A DNA stretch of 47,673 bases. Origin: Candidatus Afararchaeum irisae. Lineage in GTDB: Archaea; Halobacteriota; Halobacteria; Halobacteriales; Afararchaeaceae. Location: NCBI GenBank assembly GCA_034190545.1, contig JAXIOF010000048.1, positions 11,134 through 58,806 of the forward strand, in the 5' to 3' direction. Numbering within the stretch: the first letter of the stretch is position 1; every line of letters begins with the position of its first letter. The translations under genes and the position numbers were made by a program. This document shows positions 7,333-15,289 of this stretch, in pieces. The notes under the pieces were generated by a model that saw only the letters and a program-made list of their open reading frames with translations, was not told where the DNA came from and searched no databases.

Positions 7333-8792
7333 CTCTTCTCTGACTCCGCCATCTCAAGTATAACGTCGGTGTCGAGGTTCTGCCTAACGAGACGTGCCGC
7401 CTCGTCGTACGGGTTGGAGACATCGAGGTCTTTCTCGGCTCCTCCTAGGGACTTGACGAAGAACTCCCTGAAGCCGTCGTTAGAGAAGAGACCGTGTAGG
7501 TAGGTTCCGAGGACTCTGTGGGTGACGAAGCCGTCGTCTCCGAAAGCCGTCTCGACCTCGACCTCGACCTCGTCGTCGTCACCGAGAGCCTCCGTCTCCC
7601 CCATATGTATCTCATACCCCTCTACGGTGTCCTCAAAGCCCGAGAGAATCCCCTCCTCTCCTGATCTTAGCTCCACCTGACGCGTCGTCTTCTCGTCGTC
7701 GGAGTCGAACCGCGTTCTGACGGGTAAGAGATCGAGACCCTCTATCTCTTGTCTCTCATCGGCGACCGACTCCGCGCCCTCATCTATAATCGACTCGCCG
7801 AGCATCTGGTAGCCCCCACAGATCCCGACTACGACGCCGCCGTACGATCTTATCTCGTCGAAGAGGTCGGTGTCTCTCAGACTCACGAGGTCGTCGGCTG
7901 TGTTCTTAGTCCCCGGTATCACGACGGCGTCGGGATCATCTAACGAAGAGTCGAGGTCGATGTACCTCAGACTCACGCGGGGGTCGGCTTCGAGCGGCTC
8001 GAAGTCGGTGAAGTTCGAGATATGCGGGAGACGTACGACGCCGACCTCTACACTTGCGTCTTCGGAGCCTCCTCCTGATCTGTCGTCTATCGACAGCGAG
8101 TCCTCCGAGGGCAGGTCGAGGTCGGTGTGGGGAAGGACGCCTAAGACGGGGACTCCGGTGAGGTCTTCGAGGTCTTCGAGACCCGGCTCCAGAACGTCGA
8201 GCGAGCCTCTGAACTTGTTGATTATGATACCCTCTAAGTTCTCACGTATGTCGTCGGGAAGTAGCTCAACTGTGCCGTAGACGCTCGCGAAGACGCCGCC
8301 TCTCTCTATGTCGGCGACGAGAAGTACAGACGAGTCGGTGAATCTTGCTGTCTCTATGTTAGACAGGTCGCGGTCGTGTAGATTTATCTCGGCGGCTCCT
8401 CCCGCGCCCTCGGCGACTACGACGTCGTTCTCGTCTGCGAGTCTCTCGTACGCCTCTCTTGCGTGGCGTCTCATCTCGTCGAACTCGTCGTAGTACTCGG
8501 TCGTCTCCCTGTCGCCGTGTACGTCTCCGAGGAGTATCACCTGTGAGACGCCGTCGCCCTTCGGCTTTAGGAGGACGGGGTTCATCTCGACGGATGGCTC
8601 CTTCCGCGCCGCCCACGCCTGTACCGCCTGTGAGATTCCCATCTCACCTCCTTCGGAGGTCACCCACGAGTTGTTGCTCATGTTCTGCGCCTTGAAGGGC
8701 GCGACTTCGTAGCCCTCGTCTGACAGAAAACGGCATAGCGCGGTCACTACGGTACTCTTTCCGGCGTGGGAGGAGGTTCCGAGTACGAGCAT
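7329..8792 (-). CDS. cobQ: Adenosylcobyric acid synthase (CobQ/CbiP)
   Basis: A 487-residue ATP- and glutamine-dependent amidase that converts adenosylcobyrinate a,c-diamide to adenosylcobyric acid (amidation at b, d, e and g). The N-terminal dethiobiotin-synthetase-like ATPase domain begins MLVLGTSSHAGKST and includes FKAQNMSNNSW and PVLLKPKGDG. The C-terminal triad-type glutaminase domain has the nucleophile Cys in GVVVGICGGYQML and His in LGTYLHGLF. Length is normal for the family. The gene starts 2 bp after the exported protease gene on the same strand, so they may be cotranscribed. It lies outside the main cbi operon, on the other side of the membrane-protein island. Confidence 0.95.
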   Translation of the reverse strand: MLVLGTSSHAGKSTVVTALCRFLSDEGYEVAPFKAQNMSNNSWVTSEGGEMGISQAVQAWAARKEPSVEMNPVLLKPKGDGVSQVILLGDVHGDRETTEYYDEFDEMRRHAREAYERLADENDVVVAEGAGGAAEINLHDRDLSNIETARFTDSSVLLVADIERGGVFASVYGTVELLPDDIRENLEGIIINKFRGSLDVLEPGLEDLEDLTGVPVLGVLPHTDLDLPSEDSLSIDDRSGGGSEDASVEVGVVRLPHISNFTDFEPLEADPRVSLRYIDLDSSLDDPDAVVIPGTKNTADDLVSLRDTDLFDEIRSYGGVVVGICGGYQMLGESIIDEGAESVADERQEIEGLDLLPVRTRFDSDDEKTTRQVELRSGEEGILSGFEDTVEGYEIHMGETEALGDDDEVEVEVETAFGDDGFVTHRVLGTYLHGLFSNDGFREFFVKSLGGAEKDLDVSNPYDEAARLVRQNLDTDVILEMAESEKS

Positions 8793-8794
8793 GG

Positions 8795-10588
8795 TCAGTG
8801 TTTGGGTTTGAGACGTCTCACTAAGACCGACGCGAGGAGACCCACTAAGACGAGAGCCGCGACTGCGAGGGGTGTCCCGGGTCTGATGAGGCTCTCCGAC
8901 TCGCCGTTTACGACGGGATCAGTCACTCTTTCGAGACCCGCGGGCGTCTTCGAGGGTGGCTCCTTTATCTGTGCGTTGTACTTGGCTATCAGCTTTGCCT
9001 GTTCGTAGACCTCGAACTTCATCCTCTCGTCTTCGAGCGAGTTCTGGCTAAACAGGTAGAGGCTCACTGGGAGTGTCGAGTCTATTCCTTTTCTCTGTGC
9101 GTCGAGTATCTCAGCTCTTGCCTCACGTTTCGAGGTCTTGTACTCACGTGTGATATTGGGGTTGACGTCGAACGACTGGAGACGAGCCGAGAGGACTCCG
9201 AACGCCGACAGCGAGTCGATCATCGAGCCGTAGTAGTAGCCCTTCTCGTAGTTGGTGCGTGCGGTAGTCAGGCTGTTGGGTCTGAAGTTATCCGGGAGGT
9301 CAAACATCACCTGGAAGTAGTCCCAGACTCTCTCGGTTCTGTCGAGATGTGACTTCGCGACCGTCTTTATACGCGGGTAGTCGCGTGTCTCCGACTCGGG
9401 CTGCTGTGTCACGTTGACCCAGTAACGTGCGGTTCTCGCCCTCTCGTACGCGAAGCCGAGCCTGTTTGCTGCGACATCGACCTCCGTGGAGTCGAGACTA
9501 CCGACGCCTTCGAGACGTGCCTCAGCCTTCGTTATACGTGACTCCGAAGCCTGCAGTCCCGTTAGTGCGGTCGTCTCTCTCCGTGACTCCAGGTACTCCT
9601 TGCTCGTGTCTATCTCGTTCCTTACTTCCTGCTTGACTGCATCGAGCCCCTCGTTCTCTATCTTCCTCTCGAATATCGCCGACCTCATCGTTATCATCGA
9701 CTGGAAGAAGGCACTCGTGCTCGAGTAGTAAGACTCGTTGTCGAAGTAGCTCTCCCCTCTCTCGATCTCGTTCTCAGCCTGAGTCGTGTTTATGCCTCTC
9801 TCGCGCGACTCTTCGAGGAGGGCGTACGAAGAGTTTCTGAGATTCGAGGCGAGACCTCTCATACGTCTCGTGAACGACTCCGACCTCACAGACGCGTTCA
9901 TATTCACTTTGTTCTTATCACTTGACACCTTCTTACCTGTGACTACCTCGACTGCTTCTGCGACAGAGCCGACTTCTACTACTTCGATGCCTCTCTGGTT
10001 ACCGATCTTAGTCAGGTTGGTCTTCTCGGTGATTCTCGATCCTCGCGGGCCTCTCTCTATATCCTTTATCCTCGTCTGCCCCGTCGGAACTACGAGCCTG
10101 TCGTATCCCTCCGACGCCGAGACGTTGAGTTTACTCTCGACTCCTCCTACAGGACCTATGCTACCGTCGGGATTGACCATTCCCGTAATTACTGTGTCGT
10201 CAGTCTCCCAGCCCTCTATCTCGGCTACGGTCTCGACAGCCATAGCCGCGCCCGCGCTCGGTCCGTCGATCTTCTCGGAGTTGATCTCGACTCTGTATAC
10301 GAAGTCGTACTTCGACATGTCTATGTCTGTCATGTCGCTCGCGACGAACGCCGCGAGGTACGCACTCCCTCTCAGAGTGTCGCCTATCTCGGTTCCGTCG
10401 GTTCCCTCGACCGTGACCTCTCCGGTTCCTTCACTTATGACCACGTCGACCTCGGCGACACTACCCTGGTCTCCGTCTTTCGTCACAGCAGGGACGTGTA
10501 TCGTAGCCGAAACCGGCTCGACACATACAACGAGTAAGAACAACAGAGACAGAGCTTTCCTCGTCGTAGGACTCAGACTCAAATGCAT
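8795..10588 (-). CDS. Exported, membrane-anchored Lon-like (S16) serine protease
   Basis: A 597-residue protein with an N-terminal signal sequence (hydrophobic residues 11-28) and a C-terminal transmembrane helix (about 565-590) followed by RRLKPKH, so the main body should face outside. Residues about 30-215 form a Lon/S16 proteolytic domain with the Ser-Lys dyad: Ser111 in IDGPSAGAAMA and Lys153 in PVGGVESKLNVSA. There is no AAA+ ATPase. The remaining 350 residues are helical and charged, with probable coiled coil. It belongs to the ATPase-less archaeal Lon-like proteases. It immediately precedes cobQ. Confidence 0.85.
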   Translation of the reverse strand: MHLSLSPTTRKALSLLFLLVVCVEPVSATIHVPAVTKDGDQGSVAEVDVVISEGTGEVTVEGTDGTEIGDTLRGSAYLAAFVASDMTDIDMSKYDFVYRVEINSEKIDGPSAGAAMAVETVAEIEGWETDDTVITGMVNPDGSIGPVGGVESKLNVSASEGYDRLVVPTGQTRIKDIERGPRGSRITEKTNLTKIGNQRGIEVVEVGSVAEAVEVVTGKKVSSDKNKVNMNASVRSESFTRRMRGLASNLRNSSYALLEESRERGINTTQAENEIERGESYFDNESYYSSTSAFFQSMITMRSAIFERKIENEGLDAVKQEVRNEIDTSKEYLESRRETTALTGLQASESRITKAEARLEGVGSLDSTEVDVAANRLGFAYERARTARYWVNVTQQPESETRDYPRIKTVAKSHLDRTERVWDYFQVMFDLPDNFRPNSLTTARTNYEKGYYYGSMIDSLSAFGVLSARLQSFDVNPNITREYKTSKREARAEILDAQRKGIDSTLPVSLYLFSQNSLEDERMKFEVYEQAKLIAKYNAQIKEPPSKTPAGLERVTDPVVNGESESLIRPGTPLAVAALVLVGLLASVLVRRLKPKH

Positions 10589-10652
10589 GTGCTTAGCCGA
10601 GATTCGTCTTCTTACACGATAAAACCTCCCGTATAAGAATCAAAACAAAGCT

Positions 10653-10659
10653 CTTATAG
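10653..10659 (+). promoter_or_regulatory. TATA box of tRNA-Pro
   Basis: CTTATAG is centred 30 nt before the 5' end of the tRNA, consistent with a start a few bases upstream of the mature end. Confidence 0.5.
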
Positions 10660-10685
10660 CACAAACAGTCCAAGACATAGATAGA

Positions 10686-10759
10686 GGGACCGTAGGGTAG
10701 CTTGGTTATCCTCGGCCGCTGGGGGCGGTCGGACTTGAGTTCGAATCTCAACGGTCCCA
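10686..10759 (+). tRNA. tRNA-Pro (anticodon GGG)
   Basis: A 74-nt cloverleaf can be folded by hand. The acceptor stem is GGGACCG/CGGTCCC with discriminator A10759. The D-arm has G18G19 in AGCTTGGTTA. The anticodon stem is GGCCG/CGGTC with loop CTGGGGG, giving anticodon GGG after C32-U33. The variable region is GGAC (4 nt). The T-arm is TTGAG-TTCGAAT-CTCAA. CCA is not encoded. The D-stem has only three pairs, as often seen in archaeal tRNA-Pro. A TATA box lies upstream and a T-run (CAGTTTTAC) downstream. Confidence 0.93.
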
Positions 10760-10803
10760 GTTCACCAGTCCCAGTTTTACTGATAGATGTCCCAAACATA
10801 GAT

Positions 10804-11010
10804 ATGGACGAGAACACGGGCATGGGCAGACCAGCCGTCAAGTACGTCTTGTCATTGTTGTTCTCACTGTTAACAGCCAGCCTTGTCGGGGTTACTCTCT
10901 TCGAGGAGAGTCCCGATCCCGGGAGTCCACAGAGGTTAGTCTTAGTCATAGTATTCTTCACTGTATTCACAGTTCTGTTTGCGTGGGACTCGGGGTATCT
11001 AGGACAGTGA
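10804..11010 (+). CDS. Small membrane protein, unknown function
   Basis: A 68-residue protein from the ATG at 10804; the open frame extends back into the tRNA gene, but earlier starts are not credible. It has two hydrophobic segments (about 13-30 and 43-60) separated by EESPDPGSPQR. No family is recognised. It begins 44 bp after tRNA-Pro and may depend on read-through from the tRNA promoter. It is the first of a group of small membrane genes that show no obvious link to the surrounding metabolic genes. Confidence 0.55.
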   Translation: MDENTGMGRPAVKYVLSLLFSLLTASLVGVTLFEESPDPGSPQRLVLVIVFFTVFTVLFAWDSGYLGQ

Positions 11011-11016
11011 ACTCCC

Positions 11017-11445
11017 TCATCTCAGATACTCGACTACGAGTGCTGCGACGTATCCGACGCCGAATCCCAAGGTGCCGAAAACGACCGCGGCTACGCTAAA
11101 CACAAATAGACTCTCCGGGTCGAGAAGAAACGCTGTCTTTTCTGCCAGACTCCGGCTAGAAAGTCCGAAGAAAGCCCAGTCAGCGTTGAAACCGAAATAT
11201 GACCCGAAGACGGCGATCCAAGAGACGAGTAATGGCTGTTTCCGATACCCTAGGGAGACAGACATTATCATACCAACGGCAGTTGCGTCCCCGGGAAGAA
11301 AGATAACTCCGCCTTCTACCCCAAATACGCCTATCGCATATCCCACGAACGTCCCAAGACCTACTACTATACTGGCGAGAACTCCCAGTCTTCTTTCGTG
11401 TCTGTCTCCGAGTATTAGACTATCTACTGATTCTAGGACTTTCAT
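11017..11445 (-). CDS. Membrane protein, unknown function
   Basis: A 142-residue protein with about four hydrophobic segments (residues 20-45, 50-66, 73-92, 112-138). A basic N-terminal stretch is DRHERRLG. The Gly/Val-rich helices resemble small haloarchaeal integral membrane proteins of unknown role. The ATG overlaps the stop of the upstream winged-helix membrane gene by 4 nt, so the two are translationally coupled and probably act together. Confidence 0.65.
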   Translation of the reverse strand: MKVLESVDSLILGDRHERRLGVLASIVVGLGTFVGYAIGVFGVEGGVIFLPGDATAVGMIMSVSLGYRKQPLLVSWIAVFGSYFGFNADWAFFGLSSRSLAEKTAFLLDPESLFVFSVAAVVFGTLGFGVGYVAALVVEYLR

Positions 11446-12101
11446 CGTATTACGCTAACTGGACGTATAGCTCGCCTCACAAATCCTATCAGTGTTTTTC
11501 GTACAAAAGCCACCAGACCTGTCTCGGTCTCATCGAGGACATATTTCTCCTCTTCCCTGTGTACAACGCCCGAATCCACGAGGTATTCGATGGCTTCCTT
11601 CACACGCGACTCGGTGAGTTCACACTCCTTGGACAGACTCTCGATGTCCTGTGGTCTGTCTCTGAGTTTATCCGCGATGAGATGTGAATGGCTCATCAAG
11701 AGAAACAAGTCAGTCGACGACAGGTCTTCCATCTCGTCGTGTCTGGAACCCGGACTGCTTCTGTCGTAGAAATCAGCCAAACCATCCAGCAGTATCCAGA
11801 CTCCGAAAACTAACAGTACCGCAGGAAGCCATAGCTCTCCGCTGTCCCCGGAGAATGAGATATACCCCATACCTAAACTTGCCGTAACCACTCCAACCCC
11901 CACCGCGACCTTGACGTATCTCCTGTCAAATCTCGATCTATTAAGTTCGAGTGTCTGACTGAGTAGACCTGAAACGATCACGACAGCTACTGTCCCCCAC
12001 GAAATATCGAAGAACACCCGGGCTACTACGACAACTCCAACTGCTGAGAGAAGAGTAAGAGGACTGACCTCCTCACGCAGTTCAGAGTCCTTCCTCAGCA
12101 T
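11442..12101 (-). CDS. Membrane-anchored winged-helix (MarR/ArsR-like) regulator candidate
   Basis: A 219-residue protein with an unusual order of parts. Residues 12-110 hold about four transmembrane segments. Residues 125-195 look like a winged-helix DNA-binding domain (LFLLMSHSHLIADKLRDRP, then SLSKECELTESRVKEAIEYL and the wing SGVVHREEEKYVLDETETG). The last 20 residues are basic (RKTLIGFVRRAIRPVSVIR). It could be a membrane-bound one-component regulator that senses a membrane event and controls nearby genes, including the divergent gene at 12206 with which it shares a promoter motif. The fold assignment is by pattern only. Confidence 0.65.
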   Translation of the reverse strand: MLRKDSELREEVSPLTLLSAVGVVVVARVFFDISWGTVAVVIVSGLLSQTLELNRSRFDRRYVKVAVGVGVVTASLGMGYISFSGDSGELWLPAVLLVFGVWILLDGLADFYDRSSPGSRHDEMEDLSSTDLFLLMSHSHLIADKLRDRPQDIESLSKECELTESRVKEAIEYLVDSGVVHREEEKYVLDETETGLVAFVRKTLIGFVRRAIRPVSVIR

Positions 12102-12123
12102 ATAGAAGAGATTATTCTTATTT

Positions 12124-12187
12124 CATTAAGGACTTGTGGTATTTAAAAGAATGATCCCACATAGATAACAAGAAGTCCTTTGTATAG
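12124..12187. promoter_or_regulatory. Divergent promoter pair sharing an AAGTCCTT motif
   Basis: AAGTCCTT occurs once in each orientation: minus strand at 12128-12135 and plus strand at 12173-12180. Each copy ends 26-27 nt before the start codon of the gene it faces (12101 minus, 12206 plus), and each runs into an AT-rich TATA-like stretch (TTAATGAA and TTGTATAG). The two promoters therefore share one BRE/TATA-proximal element. Confidence 0.45.
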
Positions 12188-12205
12188 TCAAACTGTCCTT
12201 GGTGT

Positions 12206-12526
12206 ATGGCTCCTCCTGTGTTCGAACAGGCTTCCCTCTTCATCTCGGGAGTTCTCGTACTGATGGCTCCGCTCAGTGTACTACTCGCGCCTACGAAATA
12301 CAGTCAACATCAGATAACCGACACAGTTGTCCTCTACCACCTCTATCTCTTCGGCTGTGTCTGTGTCTCGATAATCGGAACCGCAAGTCTGGTCTGGATA
12401 CTCATACGAGGGCTTCCAACTATCTGGGTGTTTCCCGCACTACTAACCGTACCTCTCCCTGTCAATATACTTCAGTGGAGACTCGAAAATAAAATGGGGT
12501 ACACGGGATGGCTGGATCTTCCCTAG
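12206..12526 (+). CDS. Small membrane protein, unknown function
   Basis: A 106-residue protein with three probable transmembrane segments (about 9-28, 42-68, 72-90). No motif is recognised. It ends MGYTGWLDLP. The ATG lies 26 nt after a promoter motif shared with the divergent winged-helix gene, which suggests a leaderless mRNA and coregulation. The TAG stop lies within the CTAG that also provides the stop of the convergent gene at 12523. Confidence 0.6.
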   Translation: MAPPVFEQASLFISGVLVLMAPLSVLLAPTKYSQHQITDTVVLYHLYLFGCVCVSIIGTASLVWILIRGLPTIWVFPALLTVPLPVNILQWRLENKMGYTGWLDLP

Positions 12527-12894
12527 AAGCCATCGTTCCGTAGTACTCTCAGCCAGACGTAGTTGCCGAGATGGACGGCTACGAACGCGCCGGTGCTTGC
12601 CACGAGCCGAGACACAGACAGAAGACTTACTCCCGCGACGTATACACCCGTGAACTCGGCTCCTGCGACTACAGATGCCCCGACTGTCCAGGCTACAGCC
12701 TTCGTGTCTGACGAGTACCTGACCCAGTATTCTGAGTAGGCTCTCGGTACCGAGTTAGCGAGAGTAAGGAGTAGTAGAAAGCTCCCCTCGAAACCGAAAG
12801 CCGTGTTGAACCAGTAGGCTCCGACGAGACCCACGAGTACCGCGGTAATCAGGACAGCGTTGTCCTGGCTCCTCAGACGTCCCGGAAGAGACAT
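12523..12894 (-). CDS. Membrane protein, unknown function
   Basis: A 123-residue protein with three or four hydrophobic segments. Between them lies a polar loop, RAYSEYWVRYSSDTKAV, with several aromatic residues. No named family is recognised. It is convergent with the gene at 12206 and divergent from the DUF6498-like gene at 12982. Confidence 0.62.
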   Translation of the reverse strand: MSLPGRLRSQDNAVLITAVLVGLVGAYWFNTAFGFEGSFLLLLTLANSVPRAYSEYWVRYSSDTKAVAWTVGASVVAGAEFTGVYVAGVSLLSVSRLVASTGAFVAVHLGNYVWLRVLRNDGF

Positions 12895-12951
12895 ACCGAC
12901 TCTCGGCTGTCGGGGTACTAAGCATTTCTGGAGTCGGGGTACTCTGACGGA

Positions 12952-12959
12952 TTTATGTA
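12952..12959 (+). promoter_or_regulatory. TATA box of the gene at 12982
   Basis: TTTATGTA is centred 26-27 nt before the GTG start at 12982, which supports that start and a leaderless mRNA. Confidence 0.55.
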
Positions 12960-12981
12960 AGACGGCGTCGAACCGTCTTAT

Positions 12982-14400
12982 GTGAGAACGCGTCAGAAGG
13001 GATTTCTACTCGCTGGGACACTGGCTCTCAGCCTCGTGCCTCTCGCCGGTGTCGTTGTCTTAGGCTGGTCGACCGAGAAGGTTCTCTTTCTCTACTGGGC
13101 AGAGGCGGTCGTCTCGTCGGTGACTGCCTCGGCTAAAGCCCTCTTCGCGGAGCGCGCCTCAGAGGAGATCGATGTTGGAAGCCGTCTCCCTCTCGAAGAG
13201 CTACGTCACAAACGCGGCGGCTTGAGCCTACGGAGTCTCCCGAGTCTCTACGTCAGAAACATACCTATCAGTCTCAGTATACTCGGGATCTCGACTTCGC
13301 TCCTCGTGCTCTTCGGTCTCTTTCTCGGTCTCCAAGTCTCGGTGAGTCTCTCCGAAGTTCTGACTCTCGGCGTGGCTGTCTCAGTTCTCAGCTACGTCTT
13401 CTCACAGGCGGCTGAGTTCGAGACAGAGTACATACGACGACGTGAGTACGAAGACGTCTCGGCGCGCAGGATCGCCGCTGTTCCCGCGAGACGTGTGCTT
13501 CTCCTCATACTCGTCTTGCCGTTCGCGGGCGGATTAGAGTCCGAGTCGGGCAGACTCATTCTACTGACTGCCGTGGTCGGAGCCAACCTCGTCAACGACT
13601 CCTACTCGTTCTACGTCGACTACATAGGAGAGCCACGAGACAGCAGGATACTCAGAAAGCTCCTCGGCGCGACACAAGACATCCAGCCGCCCGAGGAGAA
13701 GCTGAGATCACAGATCGACGACTCGGTTCTCGAAGCCGAGCCCGAGGTAAGCGTCACAACTCACACACGTGCGGTACTTCTTAGCTCGGTCGCAAATGTC
13801 GCAGTCGGACTCATGAGCCGTCTGGGATACTTAGCCGTAGCCGGGATCGTACTCGGTGGACTCGCCTTCGGATGGTTGGGCGTCGGGATCAGTCTCTCGG
13901 TAGTAGCTCTGATAGCCCTCACAAAGGTCGGAAGCCATTACCTCGTACACGGAGGTGTCGAGTACCAGATACGCCGAGACCACCTCGTAGCCTACGACAG
14001 ACTCGTGGACGAGATACAGTGGGCTGTCGAGACCGGGTCAGTCGATGACGAATGCGTCTCAGCCGTGAACCGTATCTCTGACAGAGTCCTCGGAACACTG
14101 ACAGTCGGTGTCTCCGAAGTCGAGTCCGACGGCTCGGACGGTCAGATAGGACCTCTCAGAGACCCCGACGTAGTAGACAGTCTGGGTCTGGATGTGGATG
14201 ACCTGAGCCGTCCCGAGGCTGACCGACGTGTCTTAGCCGTCTCGTTTGCTCTGAGCGCGTGTTTCCTCGCGGTTCCTGTCGCACTTTTTTTCACCGACGC
14301 AGTCACAACTGGAGAGGCAATCGCTGTGACCGTCGCTCTGGGTCCCTTCTTCGTACTTACAGTTGGACTCTTAGTCGTCAACGGACTCCTGAGGCTGTAG
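12982..14400 (+). CDS. Polytopic membrane protein (DUF6498-like)
   Basis: A 472-residue membrane protein starting at GTG. The first 30 residues form a hydrophobic helix, followed by VLFLYWAEAVVSSVTASAKALF, which resembles the YWAENVV signature of DUF6498 proteins. Hydrophobic pairs recur at about 90-135, 165-185, 270-320 and 430-470. A soluble acidic loop lies at about 335-415. The function of the family is unknown. The correctly spaced TATA box upstream supports the start and leaderless translation. Confidence 0.7.
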   Translation: MRTRQKGFLLAGTLALSLVPLAGVVVLGWSTEKVLFLYWAEAVVSSVTASAKALFAERASEEIDVGSRLPLEELRHKRGGLSLRSLPSLYVRNIPISLSILGISTSLLVLFGLFLGLQVSVSLSEVLTLGVAVSVLSYVFSQAAEFETEYIRRREYEDVSARRIAAVPARRVLLLILVLPFAGGLESESGRLILLTAVVGANLVNDSYSFYVDYIGEPRDSRILRKLLGATQDIQPPEEKLRSQIDDSVLEAEPEVSVTTHTRAVLLSSVANVAVGLMSRLGYLAVAGIVLGGLAFGWLGVGISLSVVALIALTKVGSHYLVHGGVEYQIRRDHLVAYDRLVDEIQWAVETGSVDDECVSAVNRISDRVLGTLTVGVSEVESDGSDGQIGPLRDPDVVDSLGLDVDDLSRPEADRRVLAVSFALSACFLAVPVALFFTDAVTTGEAIAVTVALGPFFVLTVGLLVVNGLLRL

Positions 14401-14467
14401 TCATCCATGGGTTAGTTATCTGATCCGAACCTAAAGAGTAAGTCTCAACAGCCCTGAGACAAAGACG

Positions 14468-14959
14468 ATGGCTCTCGGTCTCGAACCTCTCGTCGTGGTC
14501 GCCGTGGTACTCGCAGCACTCGGCGTCTTCGGGAGCTTTCTGCCTCTCATACCCGGCGCGATCCTGTCGCTTTCGGGCGTATACATCTACTGGTTCTCGA
14601 CCGGCTACTCCGATCCCGGATTAGCCGTACTGGCTCTACTCACGTCTGTCGGACTCGTAGTCATAGCCGTAGACTGGTTCGGAGGGATGTTCGCGGCGAA
14701 GGTGGGAGGAGCATCCACTAAGCTGGCTGCCGTCGCGGGTGTAGCTGGTGTCGTGGGACTTCTAACCCTTGGACCTGCCGGGGTACTTCTCGGATCAGTC
14801 GGAACTGTGTTCGTGGTCGAGTACCGGCGTAGCGGCGACCATCGACGGAGTCTCCGAACCGCCGCCTACACCACAGTCGGACTCTTAGCGACGAACGCCG
14901 TACAAGCAGTTCTCACCTTCACCATACTCGCCGGACTCGTGGTCGTTATACTCGTCTGA
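14468..14959 (+). CDS. DUF456-family membrane protein
   Basis: A 163-residue protein with five or so transmembrane segments. The family pattern includes FGSFLPLIPGAILSLSGVYIYW, VAVDWFGGMFAAKVGGASTKL and GPAGVLLGSVGTVFVVEYRRS, the glycine-rich core typical of DUF456. The biochemical role is unknown. It begins 67 bp after the preceding membrane protein gene on the same strand. Confidence 0.75.
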   Translation: MALGLEPLVVVAVVLAALGVFGSFLPLIPGAILSLSGVYIYWFSTGYSDPGLAVLALLTSVGLVVIAVDWFGGMFAAKVGGASTKLAAVAGVAGVVGLLTLGPAGVLLGSVGTVFVVEYRRSGDHRRSLRTAAYTTVGLLATNAVQAVLTFTILAGLVVVILV

Positions 14960-14970
14960 CCTACGGCGGT

Positions 14971-15264
14971 TTACTCGTCGTCTTCGAGGCTGTCTGCGAT
15001 ACGTTCGATAGCCTTACGTGTCTGCATCATCTCGTTACGTAGCTCCTCGACCTCCTTCGCGAGTCCTCTGACCTCCATCGCCGTACGGTCGTCGTCTCCT
15101 CCGCCACGTCCTCTTCCTCCCATCATTCCTCCGCCCATGCCTCCCATCGCACCGAGCATCTGAGCCATCGCGTCTTCTCCTCCCATCATCTCCTCAAGCT
15201 TCTCCTCTCTCGACTTCTCGTCGTCGGAGTCGGCTTCGTCTGAGTTTGAGTCTCTTCCTGACAT
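14971..15264 (-). CDS. Small Met/Gly-rich acidic protein with a C-terminal coiled coil
   Basis: A 97-residue soluble protein in three parts. The first 25 residues are an acidic tail. Residues 25-52 are Met/Gly-rich (EEMMGGEDAMAQMLGAMGGM, then GGGMMGGRGRGGG). Residues 60-95 form an amphipathic helix (MEVRGLAKEVEELRNEMMQT). The Met/Gly segment looks intrinsically disordered and may mediate self-association. No named family. It sits 25 bp upstream of trmY on the same strand but is separated from the corrin operon by trmY's own reading direction order, being the last gene of that strand run. Confidence 0.65.
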   Translation of the reverse strand: MSGRDSNSDEADSDDEKSREEKLEEMMGGEDAMAQMLGAMGGMGGGMMGGRGRGGGDDDRTAMEVRGLAKEVEELRNEMMQTRKAIERIADSLEDDE

Positions 15265-15289
15265 ACCAAAAAGTCGGGAGTCCAGCGGG

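Noticed and set aside
9786-10622. 278-codon plus-strand open frame
   Set aside because: It lies entirely antisense to the Lon-like protease, is Ser/Thr/Pro-rich and lacks the acidic bias of real genes here.
10754-10776. Nine-base repeat GTCCCAGTT overlapping the 3' end of tRNA-Pro and again 14 bases later, as a possible att site
   Set aside because: The repeat is short and the copies are almost adjacent; a true attachment duplication would flank an inserted segment, and no integrase gene is present.
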